Assembly: GCF_900454895.1 (NCBI RefSeq)
Contig: NZ_UGTA01000001.1
Coordinates: 1,488,001 to 1,552,000, forward strand
DNA length: 64,000 bases
Direction: 5' to 3'
From: Phocoenobacter uteri
GTDB taxonomy: Bacteria > Pseudomonadota > Gammaproteobacteria > Enterobacterales > Pasteurellaceae
Position numbers and translations under genes: made by a program
Notes under the pieces: generated by a model
Seen by the model: only the letters and a program-made list of their open reading frames with translations
Database searches by the model: none
What the model was told of the DNA's origin: nothing
Shown: in pieces, positions 36,301 through 42,823 of the stretch
How the letters are laid out: each line of letters begins with the position of its first letter
Numbering within the stretch: position 1 is the stretch's first letter

Positions 36301-36420
36301 GTCACATTTGAACTATCTGGTAATAACTTAACGGATCAATATTACGTCGATCCAGCTACTCGAACAGCAAGACCAGCACCAGGTAGAAATATTAAATTAA
36401 GTTTTACTGGGCGTTTCTAA
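33310..36420 (+). CDS. TonB-dependent receptor, predicted haem/hemophilin receptor
   Basis: A 1036-residue outer-membrane receptor. The signal peptide ends near SSVYS, the TonB box region is LTPVTVYGE, and a plug domain (about 60-180) contains GVYSGDARNSGAIDPNIRGL and VVKDSGLDTGVQTGIGGAVE. The remainder is a 22-strand barrel with long loops (notably about residues 560-740) and ends in LSFTGRF. It is followed by a hemophilin-like secreted protein and a Slam translocator, the gene set described for Acinetobacter HphR-HphA-Slam. That context, plus the Fur-like box, makes it the likely receptor for the loaded hemophore or for haem itself. Direct specificity cannot be read from the sequence. Confidence 0.85.
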   Translation: MKNYRLKTHLSAITLAILGGYTSSVYSETLTPVTVYGETATLDGYKTDEQNYDAVYDNNYSTDFVGKKRIDSYRGTTPSDLLSSFAGVYSGDARNSGAIDPNIRGLQGEQRIKTRIDGTEQAITAYRGYNGASNRNYIDPMLTSSIRVVKDSGLDTGVQTGIGGAVEIKTLDVNDFIGEEGGLGGEIRVEGSSNSVKQRAPKNYAGEKMVNIPEYKIDGTETNNYFTIPRWDLKSGTTILYSQSRNQKSKSDQFNPLKGNDYAIRVALGYKADNWDIMGAIAERNRGNYFAGAKNYNYYNTPIDSTHNQTVREMAHFFKPGEEVFNSSNKMTSYLFKTSYQPTDSQKIKFNFRRSKSIYGEIMPSRIEAARNSHIGIQWPLSEVTADAYSLQYYLNPQDNPYLNLKTNVWLTRTDMKTYNSGGKILVVNDNGTKMTFDDYDRNKNKWDLSKLQDDFAEDMAFVNTLHTRKGVDISNRFKLSDNVNITAFASLQKEKIGAATPTKGAVQHWVQTPRKGRRQEYGTGFNVNWKATDKLTLDLGAQYNSYWMFDDFLAEQLQYPDSVVNNSQFTTKDDHYKYTYWTKTDAGRLKALKDIFGVDNEKDFVKKKLNNEIAAYEYDPEYSGWGLIYKAQFEEDVASGKVPNGDQANVNNLRDPIIQKWLEEIFKEDFKNFDDKYYSEGDEHTIEWQKDSDGRFSIKNNPCLNGTISKVEGLVKPKNMLGIDTRCNADLTSVSKEVKITSVDKTKGHKWTPALALNYQITDTSRIYTRYNESIRFPSTREGLLSFSSIYVGEGLALRPEHSKKLEVGYVHNLTRYFPTAEKVDLKMAYYQNNIKNVIDRDPNFHVFNLDKQSIKGLELQARYDNGTFFSDLGVHYLLKNKVCDRNTAALTDAKRNGYRADQPVPTCVNDGFWGTFSVTHAVPKLSAKLHLGGRFLDRKLELGSRITYYNRINTTDYDNYIEIADKKATWPFNPVYGWDNTFLVDAYARYKLNKNVTFELSGNNLTDQYYVDPATRTARPAPGRNIKLSFTGRF

Positions 36421-36501
36421 AATGCTCAAAATCGAATTAGCAATAACGCTAATAAACCGTGCATTTTGCACATATTTATTCACAATAGTAGGAGAAAAAT
36501 A

Positions 36502-37284
36502 ATGAAAATCTCTAAAAAATTAGCACTTAGTGCAGTAGCTCTTTCTGTATTCACTTCTTCTTATGCAGCGAATATCGTCGGAAAAAATTCACAACCTCAC
36601 GGAAATACTTCAATTGCAGTGGGAGAATCAACTGTATGGGCACCTTTTATTCATAGTAAACATAAAGCAGGTGTTGGTGTAAAAAGTGAAAACAATAACG
36701 TTGAAGATAAAGTTGATTTTGGCGGGCTTGCTAACAATAGCAACACTAAGCCAATAGTCGATAAAGGCGTTACAGTTAATCATTTATACAAAACAATGGA
36801 AGGCAACGGTAACTGGTGGAAAATCCATAAAGGTATTGGTAGCTTTGACTTTGTTCAAGTAGGCGGTGCTGATGTATGGTTTGGCGAATGGTCTGAAAAT
36901 GGTGCAGAAGGCAACTTCAAAGGTCGTCAAGTATTCTATGTTGGCGATAAAGAAGGTACAACAATGCCAAAAGGCGGAAAAGCAACCTATACAACTTACG
37001 GTGTAAATAAATTTACAGGTAACAACGTAATGAAAGGTAAGTTAATAGCTGACTTTGATAAAAATACATTAGTTGGTGGTATTGCTAACGCTGGAAATAA
37101 ATTAGTTATTCAAGCCGAAATTAAACCAGCTAGTGCTTCTTTTGATGGAGATGCTTTATTTAATGGAACAAAAGGAGACTCAAAAGGTCATTTCTTCGGC
37201 AACCAAGCAGTTAACTTAGCAGGTATTGCAGAGTTTGCTGATAAAGATAAAAACACTGCCTTTGGTGGTACAAAAAATAAATAA
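36502..37284 (+). CDS. Hemophilin-like secreted haem-binding protein (Slam substrate)
   Basis: A 260-residue protein, started at ATG 36502 behind AGGAGAA, with a signal peptide ending TSSYA and no lipobox cysteine, so it should be released rather than lipidated. The N-terminal half has two histidines close together (FIHSKHKAGVGV), an invariant-looking GNWWKIHKGIG and DVWFGEWSENG, as in hemophilin/HphA. The C-terminal part (about 195-260) is a small TbpB-like barrel with SFDGDALFNG, GHFFGNQAVNLAGIAEFADK and a terminal FGGTKNK. This module directs Slam-dependent export. It lies between the receptor and slam. Haem binding is inferred from the family. Confidence 0.8.
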   Translation: MKISKKLALSAVALSVFTSSYAANIVGKNSQPHGNTSIAVGESTVWAPFIHSKHKAGVGVKSENNNVEDKVDFGGLANNSNTKPIVDKGVTVNHLYKTMEGNGNWWKIHKGIGSFDFVQVGGADVWFGEWSENGAEGNFKGRQVFYVGDKEGTTMPKGGKATYTTYGVNKFTGNNVMKGKLIADFDKNTLVGGIANAGNKLVIQAEIKPASASFDGDALFNGTKGDSKGHFFGNQAVNLAGIAEFADKDKNTAFGGTKNK

Positions 37285-37300
37285 TTTATTATAAATACAA

Positions 37301-37325
37301 AGGGCAAGTTCGCCTTGCCCTTTTA
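37301..37325 (+). terminator. Terminator after the hemophilin-like gene
   Basis: AGGGCAAG (37301-37308) and CTTGCCCT (37314-37321) form a stem with a five-base loop, followed by TTTATCTTTT. Its right arm is the start of an 85-bp direct repeat. Read-through or a separate promoter must supply slam. Confidence 0.8.
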
Positions 37326-37575
37326 TCTTTTAGTAAAATTTTTGCAAATTCTTTATAAAATATAACCGCTTATGTTTTTTATTTAATGAAAATATTCCGT
37401 ATAGAATTGTGAAGTTTGATGAGAAAGATAAAACGTTATCTAAAATAGTAAAAAAATGAAAAATTTATTGTGATAGTAAAAGAGCTCTTTGCCTTGCTTT
37501 TTTATCTGTCAGCAAAATTTTTGCAAATTCTTTATAAAATATAACCGCTTATGTTTTTTATTTAATGAAAATATT
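37312..37575 (+). repeat. 85-bp direct duplication flanking a 94-bp remnant before slam
   Basis: Bases 37312-37396 and 37491-37575 are the same sequence with about five mismatches, offset by 179. Both contain TTTGCAAATTC and ATAACCGCTTATG (an uptake-signal core). The second copy ends exactly at the slam ATG. The 94 bases between them (37397-37490) have no convincing reading frame. The whole stretch 37285-37575 otherwise holds only the terminator above. The pattern suggests a gene or cassette once stood here and was lost by recombination, or that the slam leader was duplicated. Confidence 0.85.
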
Positions 37576-38985
37576 ATGAAAAAAAATCTTATTTTAGTAT
37601 TACCTTTTATTACCAGTTTGGCTTTTGCAGATGAAAATCAACAGGCTAATATTTGGCAAAAAGTAAATCGCCATAATCAAGCCCAAGAGCAACACCTTGT
37701 GGAAGAGCCTATTGCCAAAAATGCTATATCAATGCCACAAAGAATAAATATTACAACGGCGTTGATGATGGCGATTAACCGTCATCAATGGCAATTAGTA
37801 GAAAAAATATTAGCTGAATATCAGCAGTATCCAAATTATGAAAAAGCCTTAGGATTATTTGCACAAGCCCACTTAGCTAAAGCAAAGGGAGATAATGAGA
37901 TTGCAGAAGATTATTTTCAGCAAGTGTTAGATCTTTATCCGCAATTTGTTCGTGCGAGATTAGATCTTGCACGCACTCAATTTGAGAATAAAAAAAATAG
38001 TTCAGCGAAACAGAATTTTAGTCAAATTGATACTACCTCTCTGCCCGTTGCAGTAACGAATAATATCAATGCGTATTTGAATGCCTTAAAAATACGAGAT
38101 GATTGGCACGGAAATATGGGAATAGGATTAGTGCATAGCCGAAATCTCAATCAATCTTCACAAGATTATCGCTGTTTTTTAAGATTACCGAATGGATTTT
38201 GTATCAATGACCGAAAAGCACCAAAAGCCTTGAATGCAACGGGATTAAGCTATGAAATAGCATTAGGAAAACGCATTGAACTTTGGGATCAGCACGGCAT
38301 TGAGATGCGAGGGTTATGGTATGGAAAAAACTATAAGGATCACAAAGATTATAATGAAAGCACACTGTCATTGAGCGTGGGTTATAACTATCAAAATGCC
38401 AATAACAGCCTTTCTATTGCACCAACTTTTGAATATGTTTTTGACGGTAACCACGCGTTATATCGTAGCTTCGGAGGGCAAGCTGAATGGAGTCATAACA
38501 TCACACCAAACTTAAATAGTAATATTGAATTAAGTTATAAGAAGCTGGATTATATTGATAACGATTATAAAAATAACGAAGGTAACCAGTTTAATTTTTA
38601 CAGTTCATTATCCTATGGAATCACGTCAAACACGTTACTATTTGGAGGGATAGACTTGGGAAAAAGCCACACAAAACAAATTGTTAATAGTTATAAAAAA
38701 TATCGTGCAAGGCTAGGTTTACAAACCCAATTTAATAACGGTTTTAATGTTGCCTTGTTAGGCAGTTTAGAAAAACGCCGTTTTGATGGTTATAACGGTT
38801 CTTTACAAGCGAAAAGGCACGATAAAAAACAAACTTATTCTATCTCACTAGGTAACGAAAATTGGGCTATTTATGATTTTAAACCAAGTTTTACAGTAGA
38901 ACACATCCGTAATAAAAGTAATGTTGATTGGCTTTATTCTTATAATAAAACCAATTTTTATTTAAAGTTTGTGAAAAGATTTTAA
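37576..38985 (+). CDS. Slam (surface lipoprotein assembly modulator) family outer-membrane translocator
   Basis: A 469-residue Slam/DUF560 protein that moves TbpB-type barrel proteins across the outer membrane. The start at 37576 gives a signal peptide ending SLAFA; longer readings begin inside the duplicated leader. The N-terminal periplasmic part (about 50-170) is TPR-like, with FAQAHLAKAKGDNEIAEDYF and LYPQFVRARLDLARTQFEN. From about 180 onward is a 14-strand barrel: WHGNMGIGLVHSRNLNQSS, ATGLSYEIALGKRIELWDQH, RLGLQTQFNNGFNVALLGSL, ending FYLKFVKRF. It directly follows its presumed substrate, the hemophilin-like protein, rather than a lipoprotein. Confidence 0.88.
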   Translation: MKKNLILVLPFITSLAFADENQQANIWQKVNRHNQAQEQHLVEEPIAKNAISMPQRINITTALMMAINRHQWQLVEKILAEYQQYPNYEKALGLFAQAHLAKAKGDNEIAEDYFQQVLDLYPQFVRARLDLARTQFENKKNSSAKQNFSQIDTTSLPVAVTNNINAYLNALKIRDDWHGNMGIGLVHSRNLNQSSQDYRCFLRLPNGFCINDRKAPKALNATGLSYEIALGKRIELWDQHGIEMRGLWYGKNYKDHKDYNESTLSLSVGYNYQNANNSLSIAPTFEYVFDGNHALYRSFGGQAEWSHNITPNLNSNIELSYKKLDYIDNDYKNNEGNQFNFYSSLSYGITSNTLLFGGIDLGKSHTKQIVNSYKKYRARLGLQTQFNNGFNVALLGSLEKRRFDGYNGSLQAKRHDKKQTYSISLGNENWAIYDFKPSFTVEHIRNKSNVDWLYSYNKTNFYLKFVKRF

Positions 38986-39005
38986 TATATTATTGATAAT
39001 GTAAT

Positions 39006-39484
39006 GCCTATATTTATTTGTCAAGGCATGCCTTGACGCTACAGTATTCATATTTTGTAGAAACAACGCATGCGTTGTTTTTTTATTGGCAAAATTAAAT
39101 TTTTCAATCGCTGCCACAAAATGATTTTATTCTTTACGCACAGAAATAATAAAAATGTTTAACAGCCTATATTCATTCGTCAAAGCCTGCCTTGACGCTA
39201 CAGTATTCATATTTTGTAGAAACAACGCATGCGTTGTTTTTTTATTGGCGAAATTAAATTTTTCAATCGCTGTCACAAAATGATTTTATTCTTTACGCAC
39301 AAAAATAATAAAGATATTTAATCAGCCTATATTCATTCGTCAAGGCATGCCTTGACGCTACAGTATTCATATTTTGTAGAAACAACGCATACGTTGTTTT
39401 TTTATTGGCGAAATTAAATTTTTCGATCGCTGTCGCAAAATGATTCTATTCTTTACGCACAAAAATAATAAAGATATTTTTGTA
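39006..39484. repeat. Three tandem 160-bp units with two palindromes each (REP-like array)
   Basis: Three units begin at 39006, 39165 and 39325 (periods 159 and 160) and are over 90 percent alike by eye. Each has palindrome A, GTCAAGGCATGCCTTGAC (39020-39037, 39179-39196 with changes, 39339-39356), and palindrome B, AAACAACGCATGCGTTGTTT (39061-39080, 39220-39239, 39380-39399 with one change). A constant CGCTACAGTATTCATATTTT lies between them. The array fills the 501-base gap after slam and stops three bases before the RAYT start, so it includes the RAYT leader. Likely a BIME-type REP array moved or amplified by that enzyme. Confidence 0.9.
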
Positions 39485-39486
39485 CA

Positions 39487-39999
39487 ATGAAAAATAAATT
39501 CAAATCAAAATCCTTACGTTTAAGGTATTGGAATTATCAAAATTCTGCTGTTTATTTTGTAACTATTTGTACCAAAAACAAAGTGCATTATTTCGGAGAG
39601 ATAGTGCAGGAAAAAATTCATTATTCCCCTATTGGTTCAATATGTTATGTTTTATGGAATGAAATGCAACATAGGAATAAACATATAATATTAGGCGATT
39701 TCGTTATAATGCCAAATCATATTCACGCCATCTTAATATTATTATCAGATAATATAGAAAATAATAATCATCTAGGAACAAATAGATTTCAAAATATCGG
39801 GAAAAACTCTTTATCTTCTATTATTGGTGGTTATAAATCATCCGTGAGTAGATATGCACATAAACTCAATTTTGAATTTCAATGGCAATCTAATTTTTAT
39901 GAACACATTGTTAGGAATGAATATTCATTAGAGAAAATTTCCCAATACATTTTAGAAAACCCCACAAAATGGTCAAAAAAATATAATAATGATCTTTAA
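39487..39999 (+). CDS. REP-associated tyrosine transposase (RAYT, Y1/HUH family)
   Basis: A 170-residue single-strand DNA transposase of the REP-associated group of IS200/IS605-type enzymes. The HUH motif is in IMPNHIHAIL, and the catalytic tyrosine is expected in the helix FYEHIVRNEYSLEKISQYI. N-terminal RLRYWNYQNSAVYFVTICTK is typical of RAYTs. The protein seems complete and intact. It is flanked by palindromic repeats on both sides, as RAYT genes usually are. Known RAYTs cleave REP hairpins and are thought to spread them. No clear ribosome site precedes ATG 39487. Confidence 0.93.
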   Translation: MKNKFKSKSLRLRYWNYQNSAVYFVTICTKNKVHYFGEIVQEKIHYSPIGSICYVLWNEMQHRNKHIILGDFVIMPNHIHAILILLSDNIENNNHLGTNRFQNIGKNSLSSIIGGYKSSVSRYAHKLNFEFQWQSNFYEHIVRNEYSLEKISQYILENPTKWSKKYNNDL

Positions 40000-40013
40000 T
40001 TTATTACAAAAAT

Positions 40014-40080
40014 TCGCCAAGTTATGACTTGGCGATACGGTATTTTTATTTTTTTTAAAAACAAAACAGGCGTTGTTTTT
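40014..40080. repeat. Degenerate copy of the REP-like unit after RAYT
   Basis: TCGCCAAGT (40014-40022) pairs with ACTTGGCGA (40027-40035), followed by TACGGTATTTTTATTTTTTT and AAACAAAACAGGCGTTGTTTT. The order palindrome A, CGATACGGTATT, palindrome B matches the upstream units (CGCTACAGTATT), but palindrome B has lost its symmetry. It also separates RAYT from the convergent napC. Confidence 0.7.
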
Positions 40081-40687
40081 ACTCTTTGGTAAACCCTGAC
40101 TCTACCCCTTCCATATTCGGTAATTGGTGGGCAATACCTTTATGGCAGTCGATACAGGTTTTATTTTCTTCAATTGCCATTTTGTGCATTTTTACTGCTA
40201 CACGTTTTTGTCCTGTGAAATCCATATCATCAAAATTATGACAGCTACGACAAGCAGCAGAATCGTTGGCTTTCATTCTAGCCCATTCGCGTTCTGCCAT
40301 TTCTAAACGTACCGCTTCAAATTTTTCTTTGGTATCCACTTTGCCCGTAAAGTGTGCATACACTTCTTTGGCAGCTTCAAGTTTACGTTTCCATTTTGGG
40401 AAGAATTTATGTGGAACGTGGCAATCGGAACAGATTGCTTTAACCCCTGAATGGTTCATATAATGCGATGATTGACGATACTCCGGTACAACGTCATTCA
40501 TATGGCAATTTGAACAAAATTCTTCGGTGTTAGTGTGTTCCAAGGCAGTGTTAAATCCGCCCCAAAATAAAATTCCAACAATGAAGGATAGTGTGATTAA
40601 CACACCCACAGCAACACGGCTTGGGGAACGAAACCATTGCCAAAAACGGACAATAAAATTTGGTTTTTTCTGTTTTTTTTCTGTCAT
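40079..40687 (-). CDS. napC: NapC, tetrahaem quinol dehydrogenase
   Basis: Membrane-anchored c-type cytochrome that passes electrons from quinol to the periplasmic nitrate reductase NapAB. The 202-residue protein has one N-terminal membrane helix (about 25-43) and four haem-binding CxxCH motifs beginning at C58 (CSNCH), C86 (CSDCH), C146 (CRSCH) and C178 (CIDCH). Last gene of the nap operon, eleven bases after napB. Normal length for the NapC/NirT family. Confidence 0.96.
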   Translation of the reverse strand: MTEKKQKKPNFIVRFWQWFRSPSRVAVGVLITLSFIVGILFWGGFNTALEHTNTEEFCSNCHMNDVVPEYRQSSHYMNHSGVKAICSDCHVPHKFFPKWKRKLEAAKEVYAHFTGKVDTKEKFEAVRLEMAEREWARMKANDSAACRSCHNFDDMDFTGQKRVAVKMHKMAIEENKTCIDCHKGIAHQLPNMEGVESGFTKE

Positions 40688-40698
40688 TTTCTTAACCC

Positions 40699-41127
40699 TT
40701 ATTTCCCAAATCCTGGCATTGGTTCAAAATCATTTGGCACAATGCTATCCACATCAGCTTGTGTCACGTGGCATTGTAAACAGAAGTAACGACGTGGCGA
40801 TGTACCGCCTACGATATTACCATCACGATCCGTAAAGTGAGTTGGGCTAATGCGTGTCGCCCCTGTTACTCGTGCATTTTTAGGGCTATGACAACTTAAA
40901 CACTGGTTGTTATTTTTGGTTACTTGATAACCTTTCACACTATGTGGAATCACAGGTGGTTGGTTCACATAGTTTAATGGTGGTAATTCTATTTCCTTAG
41001 GTGGATTATGAAATGCAGGCGTTACATTTTCTGGCGACTCATCAATATTATTTCCCACTGCAAACACATTGCTTGATAAAGTTGTTGCACCTAAAAGTGC
41101 GGTTAAAATCAATAAATACTTTTTCAT
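40699..41127 (-). CDS. napB: NapB, dihaem subunit of periplasmic nitrate reductase
   Basis: Small periplasmic electron-transfer subunit of NapAB. The ATG at 41127 is chosen: GGGGAG sits eight bases before it, and it begins a clean signal peptide (MKKYLLILTALLGATTLSSN). A GTG nine bases upstream overlaps the napH stop. Two haem motifs are visible, CLSCH and CLQCH, and ISPTHFTDRDGN and GTSPRRYFCLQC are typical of NapB. It lies between napH and napC. Confidence 0.95.
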   Translation of the reverse strand: MKKYLLILTALLGATTLSSNVFAVGNNIDESPENVTPAFHNPPKEIELPPLNYVNQPPVIPHSVKGYQVTKNNNQCLSCHSPKNARVTGATRISPTHFTDRDGNIVGGTSPRRYFCLQCHVTQADVDSIVPNDFEPMPGFGK

Positions 41128-41132
41128 TGTTA

Positions 41133-41993
41133 TCACTCCCCCGAATTAAATCGATGACTAAATTTAAAAACTTTTTCTGCACAGACGTCAATGCAACGTC
41201 CGCAACTAATACAATCTTTTGAAAGCACAATCAGGCTTTCCTCTTTTTTACCGTGTAATGGCGAACGTAATACTTGTGGTTCAGGACAAACGTTATAGCA
41301 GTCCATACAGTTATCACATCTTGTTCGGTCAATCACTTTAATACGTAATAGGCTTTTTGCACCAATCAGCCCATAAGTTGCCCCAATCGGACATAAATGC
41401 CCACACCAGCCGTGTTCTACGATGAATAAATCAAATAGAAAAATCGCAAGAATTAACCAAATCGTCGCCCCAAAACCATAAATTAAGGCTCGCCCAAAGG
41501 CTGCGACAGGGTTGATCCATTCCCACAATAATAAGCCACTGGTGGCACTACCAACTAAAATAATTGCTAATAATCCATAACGTAAATTTCTGGATACCCG
41601 TGAATTTTGACGAATACCTAATTTACGACGTAACCACGCAGCACAATCGGTTACTACATTCAGCGGACATACCCAACCACAAAAAACTTTACTGCCTAAT
41701 AGGGCATACACGCCGACAATAATTAACGCACCAATTAAGGTGGTTGCTGTCGGTAGATACCCTGTGGCTAAGCTTTCTGCGGTAATTAACGGATCACTTA
41801 ATGGGATCAAATCAAATAATAAGCTCCCTGAATAGTTGCCTTTTAAGATCCACACACCCAAATAAGGTCCTGATAAAAACATCGCTAAAATGGAGAGCTG
41901 TGAAATGCGTCGCCAAAATAAAAAGCGATTTGCATACCACCAACCGAGCTTTTCTCTGGCCTCTCTGCCAGCGTATTTAGGACAATTTGCCAT
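41133..41993 (-). CDS. napH: NapH, quinol dehydrogenase membrane subunit
   Basis: Four-helix inner-membrane ferredoxin-like protein that with NapG can oxidise quinol for NapAB. The 286-residue chain has two cytoplasmic cysteine motifs inside the membrane part (CGWVCPLNVVTD and CGHLCPIGATYG). Two [4Fe-4S] motifs lie near the C terminus (CDNCMDCYNVCPEP and CISCGRCIDVC). Its start shares a base with the napG stop at 41993, so translation is coupled. Confidence 0.95.
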   Translation of the reverse strand: MANCPKYAGREAREKLGWWYANRFLFWRRISQLSILAMFLSGPYLGVWILKGNYSGSLLFDLIPLSDPLITAESLATGYLPTATTLIGALIIVGVYALLGSKVFCGWVCPLNVVTDCAAWLRRKLGIRQNSRVSRNLRYGLLAIILVGSATSGLLLWEWINPVAAFGRALIYGFGATIWLILAIFLFDLFIVEHGWCGHLCPIGATYGLIGAKSLLRIKVIDRTRCDNCMDCYNVCPEPQVLRSPLHGKKEESLIVLSKDCISCGRCIDVCAEKVFKFSHRFNSGE

Positions 41994-42763
41994 TATAGAC
42001 CGTCCTTAAATCCACGAATGGGAAAGCTAATGATGTCTTTCGGTGCAAGCGAATGCCCTGCTTTTTCCTTCTCTTGCCAGCCAAAACGATAATGTTCGCC
42101 CAGCATTCCTTTGGCGAGATCATTTGGTAGCACCTTGATCGCTGCTTCTTCCAATACACACGCCTGTTCACACTTACCACACCCTGTACAAAAATCAGAA
42201 TGCACCGTTGGAATAAACATTGCGTGTTTGTCAGAACGCGGATTACGTTGCTCTTCTAGGGTTATCGCCTCATCAATCAATGGACAAACACGATAACACA
42301 CATCACAACGTAACCCTTGCCAATTCAAGCAGGTTTCGTGATCAAGCAACACCGCCAAGCCCATTTTTGCTTTGTTGATATCCGTTGCTTTGGAATCCAA
42401 CGCCCCCGTTGGGCAAGCCTTCGCACAAGGAATATCCACACACATTTCACAAGGTTTATTACGAGCCACAAAATAAGGTGTCCCCGCTTCTTTTGATGAA
42501 ACGAGGCTTGCTAGATTTAACATATCATAAGGACAGGCTTGCACACATTGTCCACAACGAATGCAAGCCGCTGAAAATTCTTGTTCATCAAGCAAGGCAA
42601 AAGGTGGACGTAATGCAACGCCTTTTCTCGCCATCACTTGTTTTTGCTGTAAACCTAACAGCAAGCCGACTCCAATCAGTCCACCCGCAGTGCGAGTGGC
42701 ATTTTTTAAGAACTTACGGCGTTCTGGTGTCACAAGATTTTTTTTCATTTGATACAAATCCAA
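41993..42763 (-). CDS. napG: NapG, ferredoxin-type subunit of the nap system
   Basis: Periplasmic iron-sulfur protein of 256 residues that works with NapH. The N terminus carries a Tat-like signal, ERRKFLKNATRTAGGLIGVG. Four [4Fe-4S] cysteine clusters follow: CIRCGQCVQACPYDM, CEMCVDIPCAKACPTG, CDVCYRVCPLID and CTGCGKCEQACVLEE. An ATG fifteen bases in (at 42748) could also be used. It lies between napA and napH in the operon. Confidence 0.95.
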   Translation of the reverse strand: MDLYQMKKNLVTPERRKFLKNATRTAGGLIGVGLLLGLQQKQVMARKGVALRPPFALLDEQEFSAACIRCGQCVQACPYDMLNLASLVSSKEAGTPYFVARNKPCEMCVDIPCAKACPTGALDSKATDINKAKMGLAVLLDHETCLNWQGLRCDVCYRVCPLIDEAITLEEQRNPRSDKHAMFIPTVHSDFCTGCGKCEQACVLEEAAIKVLPNDLAKGMLGEHYRFGWQEKEKAGHSLAPKDIISFPIRGFKDGL

Positions 42764-42823
42764 CCCTAATTATTTTGTTGCTTATAAACGGTCATTTTTT
42801 ATGAACTTTTTGCAAAAAACTTA

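Noticed and set aside
36466..36501. Upstream start for the hemophilin-like gene
   Set aside because: It would add twelve residues before the signal peptide and bypass the good ribosome site at 36490.
39006..39484. CRISPR array
   Set aside because: The three repeats are 160 bp with no unique spacers and no cas genes nearby. The structure fits REP-like units of the adjacent RAYT.
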